NCBI RefSeq assembly: GCF_027579695.1
Contig: NC_083574.1
Coordinates: 41,346,559 to 41,410,558 of the forward strand
DNA length: 64,000 nt
Reading direction: 5' to 3'
Source of the DNA: Neoarius graeffei
Lineage: Eukaryota > Chordata > Actinopteri > Siluriformes > Ariidae
The notes below the pieces were generated by a model. That model was not told the DNA's origin. It saw nothing but the letters and a program-made list of their open reading frames with translations, and did no database searches. This document shows, piece after piece, positions 31,131 to 43,000 of this stretch (the first letter of the stretch is position 1; each line of letters begins with the position of its first letter). The translations under genes and the position numbers were made by a program.

Positions 31131-34100
31131 GTAAGAGTATATTTTACACCTGACTGTCTGAGCAAAGTCCTGAGTGCACACTGAGTGCTGATCTGAGGCC
31201 AGCTGACTAACATAAACACTGCAGGAGATTCAGCTGATTCAGCATTCTGGGTGGCATTTCAGCTGTTATACTGTTATATTATATATATTGAGTTGGCCCA
31301 TAGGGGGCGGCACGGTGGTGTAGTGGTTAGGACTGTCGCCTCACAGCAAGAAGCAGGGGCGCAGATAGGAATTTTGAACTGGGGGGGACTGAGCTGTCAG
31401 CAAATGATTCCATTTTGTGTGTATATATATATATATACACACACACACTACCGTTCAAAAGTTTGAAAGTTTGGGGTCACTTTGAAATGTCCTTATTTTT
31501 GAAAGAAAAGCACTGTTCTTTTCAATTATCACTTTAAACTAATCAGAAATCCACTCTACACATTGCTAATGTGGTAAATGACTATTCCAGCTGCAAATGT
31601 GTGGTTTTTGGTGCAATATCTCCATAGGTGTATAGAGGCCCATTTCCAGCAACTCTCACTCCAGTGTTCTAATGGTACAATGGGTTTGCTCATTGCCTCA
31701 GAAGGCTAATGGATGATTAGAAAACCCTTGTACAATCATGTTAGCACAGCTGAAAACAGTTGAGCTCTTTAGAGAAGCTATAAAACTGACCTTCCTTTAG
31801 CAGATTGAGTTTCTGGAGCATCACATTTGTGGGCTCGATTAAATGCTCAGAAAAATGTCTTGACTATATTTTCTATTCATTTTACAACTTATGGTGGGAA
31901 ATAAAAGTGTGACTTTTCATGGAAAACACAAAATTGTCTGGGTGACCCCAAACTTTTGAACGGTAGTGTGTATACATGTTATTTTACCTCCGTCACTGCC
32001 ATCACCAGGAACTACCTGCAGGCCAGGACAATGATAACATTTTAACATAGCCTATGGAAATCCAAAGTTTACACATTATCATCACGCACAGAAACTGCAA
32101 AGCTAGTTTTAAAACCGCTAAGTTCCAACTGTTAACCATAGCGAGAGGCTGGGCTACGTGTGTGTGTGTAAAGTGTAAACCAGTGCATCCTGACTTTCTA
32201 ACTATGCCTTTGTGTTGCGTGAGCGGCAGTCAGTCAACAACTCTTCGCAAAGTTTCCTTATGAAACATTATGCTCGCTGAAATTATGGCAGGGAACGCCA
32301 GATTAAACATTAAAACTGCCTTCTGAGCACTGTATCTACAGGCTGCCACCGAAAGAAGGAGGCTACCAGAAAGGCATCTCTACTCCGTACGATTTTACTT
32401 TCACTACGACATTACTTTGAACAGACTATCAAAAAATTGCAAGGTGATATGATAAAGTAAGGCACAGTTTACTTGGTCTTTTTTTTTTTTTGAAAAAACG
32501 ATGCAATCGTTTTCTGCCTTTTGGCACCCTTCATCATGCCGTGTTGGGGTCCTGAACTAGGAGGAGCTGTCCCCGATATGCCTGTCAAACTTGTTGTGGG
32601 TAACCATAGCAACCAAGCTCGAGCTCACAACCTGTGCAGTCTGCGCAGTTGCAACTATTTATGTACTGCTGTGCACCTCAATAAACCGAATGGTAATTAG
32701 TCTTTTGATTTTTCCGTGAGGTTTGCCTGATGCAAAAAGAGACAGCATAGACATTTTTTTCCTCCCTATAAGTGGGGGGGACCGCACAAGGTGAATTTAA
32801 ATCTGGGTGGGACGAATCCCCCCCCGTCCCCCCCTCTATCTGCGCCCGTGGCAAGAAGGTCCGGGTTCGAGCCCCGTGGCCGGCGAGGGCCTTTCTGTGC
32901 GGAGTTTGCATGTTCTCCCCCTGTCTGCGTGGGTTTCCTCTGGGTGCTCCGGTTTCCCCCACAGTCCAAAGACATGCAGGTTAGGTTAACTGGTGACTCT
33001 AAATTGAGCGTAGGTGTGAATGTGAGTGTGAATGGTTGTCTGTGTCTATGTGTCAGCCCTGTGATGACCTGGCGACTTGTCCAGGGTGTACCCCGCCTTT
33101 CGCCCGTAGTCAGCTGGGATAGGCTCCAGCTTGCCCGCAACCCTGTAGAACAGGATAAGCAGCTACAGATAATGGATGGATGGAGTTGGTCCGTGGAGCA
33201 GCACGGTGGTGTAGTGGTTAGCACTGTCGCCTCACAGCAAGAAGGTCCTGGGTTCAAGCCCAGCCTTTCTGTGCGGAGTTTGCATGTTGTCCACGTGGGT
33301 TTCCTCCGGGTGCTCCGGTTTCCCCCACAGTCCAAAGACATGCAGATTAGGTTAACTGGTGACTCTAAATTGACCGTAGGTGTGAATGGTTGTCTGTGGC
33401 TATGTGTCAGCCCTGTGATGACCTGGCGACTCGTCCAGGGTGTACCCCGCCTTTCGCCCGTAGTCAGCTGGGATAGGCTCCAGCTTGCCTGCGACCCTGT
33501 CGAACAGGATAAAGCGGCTAGAGATAATGAGATGAGATTGAGTTGGCCCATAGGGGGCGGCATGGTGGTGTACTGGTTAGCACTGTCACCGCACAGCAAG
33601 AAGGTTCTGGGTTCGAGCCCAGCCTCTCTGTGTGGAGTTTGCATGTTCTCCCCGTGTCTGTCCGGGTTTCCTCCGGGTGCCCCGGTTTCCCCCACGGTCC
33701 AAAGACATGCAGGTTAGGTTAATTGGTGGCTCTAAATTGACCGTAGGTGCGAATGTGAGTGTGGATGGTTGTCTGTGTCTATGTGGTGTACCCCGCCTCT
33801 TGCCCGTAGTCAGCTGGGATAGGCTCCAGCTTGCCTGCGACCCTGTAGGACAGGATAAGCAGCTACAGATAATGGATGGATGGAGTTGGTCCGTGGGGCA
33901 ACACAGTGGTGTAGTGGTTAGCACTGTTGCTTCACAGCAAGAAGGTCCTGGTTCGAGCCCAGCCTTTCTGTGCAGAGTTTGCATGTTCTTCCTGCATCTG
34001 TGTGGGTTTCCTCTGGGTGCTCCGGTTTCCCCCACAGACATGCAGGTTAGGCTAATTGGTGGCTCTAAATTGACTGCGAGTGTGAATGGTTGTCTGTGTC

Positions 34101-36802
34101 TGTGTCAGCCCTGCGATGACCTGGCGACTTGTCCAGGGTGTACCCCGCCTTTCGCCCGTAGAGCTTGAGCTTGCCTGTGACCCTGTAGGACAGGATAAGT
34201 GGCTACAGATAATGGATGGAGTTGGTCCATTGCGTAATCTCTGTTGTGTCTTGGTGCTTCAATTAGGCCGGTTGTTGTCACTGCCGAACCATGTTTGGTT
34301 GACTTGGCCAGAATTGCAGCAGTAGAGTGGCCAGTTGCTTTCTGCACACTCATTCACAATTTAGAGGAGCCAGTTAGCCTAACTGCATGTCTTTGGACTG
34401 AGGAAACCGGACCACCCGGATGAAACCCACGCAGAACATGCAAACTCCACACGGAAAGGCCCCATCGGCTACTGGGCTCGAACCTAGGACCTTCTTGCTG
34501 TGAGGCAGCAGTGCTCATCACATTGCATTACATTACATTAATGGCATTTACAGTGGTGCTTGAAAGTTTGTGAACTGTTTAGAATTTTCTATATTTCTGC
34601 ATAAATATGACCTAAAACATCAGATTTTCACGCAAGTCCTAAAAGTAGATAAAGAGAACCCAGTTAAACTAATGAGATAGAAATATTACACTTTGTCATT
34701 TATTTATTAAGGAAAATGATCCAATATTACATATCTGTGAGTGGCAAAAGTATGTGAACCTTTGCTTTCAGTATCTGCTGTGACCCCCTTGTGCAGCAAT
34801 AACTGGAACTAAACGTTTCCGGAAACTGTTGATCAGTCCTGCACACCGGCTTGGAGGAATTTTAGCCCATTCCTCCGTACAGAACAGCTTCAACTCTGGG
34901 ATGTTGGTGGGTTTCCTCACATGGACTGCTCGCTTCAGGACCTTCCACAACATTTCAATTGGATTAAGGTCAGGACTTTGATTTGGCCATTCCAAAACAT
35001 TAACTTTATTCTTCTTTAACCATTCTTTGGTAGAACGACTTGTGTGCTTAGGGTCGTTGTCTTGCTGCATGACCCACCTTCTCTTGAGATTCAGTTCATG
35101 GACAGATGTCCTGACATTTTCCTTTAGAATTGGCTGGTATAATTCAGAATTCATTGTTCCATCAATGATGGCAAGCCGTCCTGGCCCAGATGCAGCAAAA
35201 CAGGCCCAAACCATGATACTACCACCACCATGTTTCACAGATGGGATAAGGTTCTTATGCTGGAATGCAGTGTTTTCCTTTCTCCAAACATAACGCTTCT
35301 CATTTAAACCAACAAGTTCTATTTTGGTCTCATCCGACTACAAAACATTTTTCCAATAGCCTTCTGGCTTGTCCACGAGATCTTTAGCAAACTGCAGATG
35401 GGCAGCAATGTTCTTTTTGGAGAGCAGTGTCTTTCTCCTTGCAACCCTACCATGCACACCATTGTTGTTCAGTGTTCTCCTGATGGTGGACTCATGAACA
35501 CATCCAATGTGAGAGAGGCCTTCAGTTGCTTAGAAGTTACCCTGGGGTCCTTTGTGACCTCACCGACCATTACACACCTTGCTCTTGGAGTGATCTTTGT
35601 TGGTCGACCACTCCTGGGGAGGGTAACAATGGTCTTGCATTTCCTCCATTTGTACACAATCTGTCTGACTGTGGATTGGTGGAGTCCAAACTCTTTAGAG
35701 ATGGTTTTGTAACCTTTTCCAACCTGATGAGCATCAACAACGCTTTTTCTGACGTCCTCAGAAATCCCCTTTGTTCGTGCCATGATACATTTCCACAAAC
35801 GTGTGTTGTGAAGATCAGACTTTGATAGATCCCTGTTCTTTAAATAAAACAGGGTGCCCACTCACACCTGATTGTCATCCTATTGATTGAAAACACCTGA
35901 CTCTAATTTCACCTTCAAATTAACTGCTAATCCTAGAGGTTCACATACTTTTGCCACTCACAGATATGTAATATTGGATCATTTTCCTCAATAAATAAAT
36001 GACCAAGTATAATATTTTTGTCTCATTTGTTTAACTGGGTTCTCTTTATCTACTTTTAGGACTTGTGTGAAAATCTGATGATGTTTTCGGTCATATTTAT
36101 GCAGAAATATAGAAAATTCTCAGGGGTTCACAAATTTTCAAGCACCACTGTAGCAGATGATGTACAACATACTCGCCATGGCTTGAATTACATCAGAGCC
36201 AGTGGGAGCTGAGCTTCCATAGAGGGAGGACTGGCTCTCATGAAAGCAGTAAAATCATATATCTATAGGGGTCTCTAAAAATGCAGCATCATTATATTTT
36301 AATCACAAATAAAGCTCATTTTCCTTCAATATACTGAGTAATATTTACATTAAAGAGAGACAAATAGCCTGAAATAGTAATAAGAATAAACATGTTTTCC
36401 AAAAGAATGCATTACAGCTAGGTGCATGTTCTCGTGAATGCAGCACCACCACATCACTATGCGTGCAAACTGTCCTATTGAGAGCTCATGAATGTTAACA
36501 CACACACACACACACACACACACAAGTTAATGCTTTCAGAAGAAGAACCACTTGAGCTTGGTTTCATTCGTTGGTTAATTTTTCAAGAAAAATATCACGA
36601 CCATTGCCTGCTGAAAACGGACCACTTTGGTCTATTTTGTCTGCGTGATGGTAAGAGAACAGCTTTTACTTTCTACTAGTAGAATGCATTCTCCTTCTGT
36701 TTAAAGTATAGGCTATAGGAAAATAGCAAAAACGATATGTAAAAAAAAAAAAAGACGACTCGGTGTACGCAAGTATAGCTCGTGGAAAGTGCACCTGTTA
36801 GG

Positions 36803-36841
<39 letters not shown>

Positions 36842-39800
36842 CGCCACAATTATGCACCGTTCCTTTTTTTGTAATTTTTTTTTAAGAGACCCCCACAATG
36901 ATGAATTCGTAATTTGAACCCTGATACCTGCTATAGCCTGGGGAGCAGTTGGGGGTTAGGTGCCTTGCTTCAGCCATTCCTGCTGGTTCAGGGAATTAAA
37001 CCAGAGTCCTTTTGGTCCCAAAGCTGCTTCCATAACCATTAGGGAACCATGGCTTCCCTACCAACCACTGCACCAACGTGCGACCAATTAGGCCAATACT
37101 GGGTCAGAAAAATTAAGTAAAAAGTAAGGTACTAAATCTGAAATATCCAGGAAGTTTAAAAAAAAAAAACTTTGTTGTGTACATATTCATGCATAGGGAT
37201 ACATTTATTCGGGATCAATTTATTAGTTCATATGTTTAAAATCTTTATTTTTCTGTCAAACTGCTTTGCGACAATGTCTACCGTTAAAATCGCTATACAA
37301 ATAAATTGACTTGACATGGCATTCCTGGTATGTACGGTAATGATGTACATTTTAACAGCATTGTGAAATACTGGCAGGCTGACAGCTGAATATCCCATTT
37401 GGTTGGAGGACAGAAACCTGTGATTTGCCTTTATGTATCTAAAATCAGGGACTTTCTAATGAGTTTTGGTTGTATCAAAAAGAAATGGGCGTAATGATAA
37501 TGCAGTGAAGGAATCCAAACCTGTTTATTGGCGAGAACACACCTGATTACTCAGCGCCCTAATTTCAGACACTACATGAAGGCCTGGGGCGGCACGGTGG
37601 TGTAGTGGTTAGCGCTGTCGCCTCACAGCAAGAAGGTCCTGGGTTCGAGCCCCGGGGCCGGCGAGGGCCTTTCTGTGTGGAGTTTGCATGTTCTCCCCGT
37701 GTCCGCGTGGGTTTCCTCCGGGTGCTCCGGTTTCCTCCACAGTCCAAAGACATGCAGGTTAGGTTAACTGGTGACTCTAAATTGACCGTAGGTGTGAATG
37801 TGAGTGTGAATGGTTGTCTGTGTCTATGTGACAGCCCTGTGATGACCTGGCGACTTGTCCAGGGTGTACCCCGCCTTTCACCCGTAGTCAGCTGGGATAG
37901 GCTCCAGCTTGCCTGCGACCCTGTAGAAGGATAAAGCAGCTAGAGATAATGAGATGAGATGAGACATGAAGGCCTTTAGACAATAATAGTAAAATCAAAT
38001 ATGATACACCTCCGGATTTAGCACAGTCCCATCTCACACCCAGAATTGCATGATCTAATTGTAAATTGTGAATATTTGAAAATAAATATCAATTTTTTTT
38101 TCAAGTTATTTTATTAATTCATGGAGTATTTGTAGTTCTGATGATGTATGCATAATATGTTTATCTCTGATGGTTGATGAGCATAATCTCTTCTCTATCA
38201 ACACCAGGGACAAATGCAAAAACCCTCATGATATAAAATCTGCACACAATTCTGCTGTTCTGAGAAAGAAGAATCTTTATCTCCTTGAAGAATCACAATT
38301 GTTTCAACTTCTGCTACAGAACGATCCTGCTCTTGTTCCAGAGGTTAGATTAGCTTGTGTGTAGCTCATCCATTATACACAAATAAATTCATCACCACTG
38401 TAACACACTGTAACTTTGTATACACTTATCAGTTTCACTGATGATTATGATCATGTGCTGTTTTTTTTTTTTTTTCCTCCCAGATTTGTTCCCACTATAA
38501 TAAGGGAAACGGAGAACACGGAAGCTGTAAATATCAGACTAAATGCACCAGCCTGCATGTCTGCCAGCACTTCCTACAGGATGACTGTAAATTTGGAACT
38601 GCTTGCAAGCGGGCTCATACTTTTGATGCAGTTGCCAAGAAAATTCTGAATGGCAGAGGTTTCAGTCCGGAAAATGTACGCACCCTTCAGAAAACATACA
38701 AAAACAAGTTTCTTCTCAGCAGTCAAACTGAAAAGTCCATCTCCAGAGGAGCAGAGAAAGGTTTGGCCATCTTTGATGTGATTATTTTTTTAATCATCAT
38801 GGCCATGGTTTATCATTATCATGTTTTTATGATTGTTTTTAAAACGGGTTGATCACATGATGGTGAACAAAGAAATACAAAACTAGCAGCTTATTCTTTC
38901 CTACATTGTATACTGTTGACCTTGACCCAAAAAATCCACACGTTTTGGTGATTCACTTTTGGTTATGTAAGAAATACAATATAACAGGCATGCTGTGAAA
39001 GGAAAATAATTAATGATAGGATGGAATGTTGCCATTACCACTCTGAAGTTGGTTATTTTCCAATAACAGCATGTCTCAACGGGCTTAGTTCTTCTCATAC
39101 CTCAGCATTTTACCAATTATTAAAATGTTAAATTGAATGATTTTTAGCTTAATGATTGACACACACCATTTATAGTTAGATTGAGGAAGATCCACCAAAC
39201 AAGATGGTTCTTATTAAGTCTGAAGTTGAATTTGTTCAAGGTTATTTACCATGCGCACAAATTGTCAGTGAGATTTGTACATTGAAGAGCTGGTTCTGAG
39301 GCACAGGTACTGTACAGCTGCGCAATACAAAAAATACACATCATGAAGAGAGGGAAAGGGATTGTTTACAAATATATATATTTGTCTTGCAAAAGTGTTT
39401 GTCCTGTTTTGTTGCATTACAAGCTGGAATTCAGGCTTTCGTCTAAACGGGGGAACAGGGGCGCTGCGCCCTCTTACTCTCGGCGTGCGCCCCCTTACCG
39501 ACTCCGTGAAAACATCCCAGCAACACTGTGACAATGTGTCTGATCATCAAATACGTTATAATTGCTCCAAAAATATTCCAATCATAGTAGATACACCGCC
39601 AGACGGTGCAAAAACAATCCGAATTGGCGTTTTCCAGACTGAGGCGCCATGTTGTTTAGTTGTTTACTTGTCGCGGCTGCTCTCGCGAGATTTGACATGG
39701 GTTACATACAAGGTCAGCTGACTTGTAGAGCGAGATTTCTCGAGACTGAATGACCTTTCACCCACCGGCGCGGGAGCTTTTGACAGAAGTAGTTCGCGAG

Positions 39801-40010
39801 TTGTTTTTGTTGACACTTGGGCATTTAAAGATGTCATCCCGCGGCACAAAACGGAAGAAAGCCAAAGACTGTCCGGGGCAGAAGAAGATTACTTCTTTCT
39901 TTTTCAATGTTGACAGACAATTTGTTACAATTTCCCTCTCAGATAGCCTCAGAATGTCCCATTGGAGCATTTTTCAAAGGCTTTGCACGGTGGGGGGACA
40001 ACCGGTACCA

Positions 40011-40050
<40 letters not shown>

Positions 40051-43000
40051 CTTCGCTCCCTCGCCATGGTGAGCGTCCTCATACTAAATTTTTCTAGAAA
40101 AAACCCTGGGAATTAAAATGGATTTTTGGAGGGTTAGCACCGTTTGATTTACACAACATGCCTACAACTTTTAAAGTTCAAAATTGTTGTTTTTATTATG
40201 GCACAAACAATAATTAAGATGAAAAAAACAGAAATCTGGAGTGTGCATAGGTATTCACCCCCTTTCATATGAAACCCCTAAATAAGAGCTGTCCATAGGA
40301 CCACTTTAAGCTATACACTCCACAGAGTGGGGCTTTATGGAAGAGTGGCCAGAAAAAAAGCCATTGCTTAAAGAAAAAAAATTAGAAAACCCATTTGGAG
40401 TTTGCCCAACAGCATGTGGCCGACTCCCCAAACACATGGAAGAAGATTGTCTGGTCAGATGAGACTAAAATTGAACTTTTTGCCCGTCATGGGAAACACA
40501 ATGTGTGGTGCAAACCCAACACTTCCCATCACCCTGAGAACACCATTCCTACAGTGAAACATGGTGGTGGCACCAGGACTGAAGGAAAGATGGATGGCAC
40601 TAAATACAGGGCAATTCTGGAGGAAAACCTGTTTGAGTCAGCCAGAGGTTTGAGACTGGGACAAAGGTTCATGGTCCAGCAGGACAATGACCCTAAACAT
40701 GCTGCTAAAGCTGCACTGGAGTGGTTTAAAGGGAAACATTTAAATGTCTTGGAACGGCCTAATCAAAGCCCAGACCTCAATCCAATTGAGAATCTGTGGC
40801 ATAACTTGAAGATTGCTGTCCACCAACACAACCCATCTAACTTGAAGGAGTTGGAGCAGTTTTGCCTTGAGGAATGGGCAAAAATCCCAGGGGCTAGATG
40901 TGCTAAGCTAATAGAAACATACCCCAAGAGACTTGCAGCTGTAATTGCAGCATAAGGTGGCTCTACAAAGTATTGACTTTGGGGGTGAATACCTATGCAC
41001 ACTCCAGACTTCTGTTTTTTTTTTTAAATCTTAATTATTGTTTGTGTCACAAAAAAAAATTGCACTTTTAAAGTTGTAGGTATGTTGTGTAAATCAAATG
41101 GTGCCAATGCCCCAAAAATCCATTTTAATTCCAGCTTGTAATGTGACAAAACATGTCACTATAGACCCCTTCGCATGTTTGTAAACAAACCGACCGTTGC
41201 CAGGATGCGCACGCAGCCTGGACTCCGAAACAATGGCGCTGCCCATAGACCGGCATTATGAGCTGTCAGATTATGCCAAACAATTGTCGTTACAAGATTG
41301 AGAATGCTACATAAATAAGTTAACTCTAACAAGTGGACATCGCCTACCAGATCCGCATTTAATTAAAGAGTGGACGGACGATGTTAGTAAGTTCCCTGGT
41401 ATACAATGGCCAGATATATACTCGTACCTTATTGACCAGACTTCAGTGTACACCCACGAAAAACTTCGTGCCTACAAGTCTTTAGACGCATATGATTGTG
41501 CGGGCATGTACAACTTGATTAACAATGGGACATTCATATTCATTTTGTTTTAATCAAATTATGCCAGTGATGTGATGGCAATGTGGCTTTAGCTACAACA
41601 GCAAATCCCAACACTAAACAGCAATTTGCAGGAGGGAATGGCATGAAAGGAATGATAGTGTAAAGAGTGCAGCTAAGAGAAATCAGAGCTGCGTAAAAAG
41701 CGAGAGGCAGAGAGCAGAAATGAAACTGAACGGGGCGGGAGCTAGGTTAGAGCAGTCAACGTAAGTTGGCATTTAGAGTGAGGGCACACAATTTTACCTT
41801 TCCATCCTTGCTTTAAAATTGTGATTTTCGGCATACACAAATAATGATGGCACAAAATCTGGACTGCTTGAGTCAAGTGAGACCTCTCCTACAAACAAAA
41901 TTGCATGCAAAGCTAAGTTAACATGCTAACAATATTCATTACATTGTGTAACTATGACCCAGTTAATCAGACAAACGTTACCAAAGTATTTTGCTACATC
42001 AATAAACGAAGACTAGAACGAATAAAAAAGAAAGATTTAATAAATAGCCTGATCTTACCTGTGATGAAGCGGGCGCCGCAAACCCGCGCATTTTTGATGG
42101 TGCTTTCATCCCAGTCTACACGTTTGATGGCTTGTAGTCATAGACGTCAGTGACTTTTTTTTTTTGGGAATGGGTGAGATCCTGCTGGAATTCTGTACAT
42201 TTTAACCCCATCACTGCTACGATTCTGACACCCGACAACACAACAACTAGGCATCGCTGAGTCTTTTTTGAGTCCAGGCTGCGCGCGCAATTTCCTCTTG
42301 CGTATGAATGACGTTTACTGCGAAGGGGTCTATATGTGAATACAAAAGGTAGCAAAATAAATAGTAGCTGTGTGCAGTTGTAGTGTCTGAGTCGTCCTCT
42401 ATAGACATATGAGAGGATAAAAAGCAGATGAAGCAGCAGTACAAAGTAGCATTTCAACATTTAACATGTAAGATGCAGTCGTATGTGCAGTGTTCAATAA
42501 ATATGATCAATATTTAAATTTTTTTTTGCCGAAGGCGAGGGGAATAACGGTGAATAATAACGGAGACGAAGTTGAGGTTATTATTCACTGATATTCACTG
42601 AGCCTGAGGCGGATAATTGTTTTCGTATAAATACACAGGTGATTTTATTTAAAAAAATCGTATTAAAAAAATTATTTCAAACTTCAAAAGTGGCATGCAA
42701 ATGTAATAATGGTGCTTGTGTCACTTATCTAGTTTTAGACCAAACTTCGTAGTATCTTTCATGCGTTTAGGAACAGCATTTTCTTACATAATTTGTAATT
42801 CATCTTCACTTACCGTGACGAAGTGATTGGCCGCCGTTTTGCCGAGTTACTCGAGGTGATTATCAAGAAATAGTCCGAATTTCACAACCGATCAGCACGC
42901 AATTTTCTATAATCACCTGCATATTTATACTAAATCCATATCTTGAACACTGACAGTATTTAGTCCTTAGTGGCAGTAAAGTGGTAATAGTGCCCTTAAG

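Larger units (their letters stand above)
31305..34219 (+). repeat. Array of four SINE copies separated by one short target motif
   Basis: Copies run at 31305-31353 plus 32851-33178, 33199-33537, 33556-33885 and 33898-34213. The junctions read gagttggcccatagg (31290 and 33539) and gagttggtccgtgg (33183 and 33884), and gagttggtcc again at 34219. The copies differ by deletions, so they are not a recent simple duplication. Long ORFs on both strands (for example 32766-33695) are SINE sequence. Confidence 0.85.
39385..41158 (+). mobile_element. Tc1-type transposon, split by a hAT-like element
   Basis: The left terminal part holds gttgcattacaagctggaat and the right terminal part ttccagcttgtaatgtgaca. 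The internal inverted stretch attaaaatggatttttgg (left) and ccaaaaatccattttaat (right) confirms the pairing. The inserted element lies at about 39432-40106. The outer left end is diverged. Confidence 0.8.

Noticed and set aside
32766..33695. A 309-residue minus-strand ORF and a 308-residue plus-strand ORF at 32791-33717
   Set aside because: Both run through consecutive SINE copies; the SINE body lacks stops in several frames and the translations repeat with each copy.
38416..38649. A 77-residue ORF over gene B exon 3
   Set aside because: Wrong frame; the correct frame of 38484-38760 shows two CCCH fingers and matches splice phases.
39750..40097. A 115-residue proline-rich ORF
   Set aside because: The proline run is a translated C homopolymer; only the short basic start is kept as a hAT remnant.
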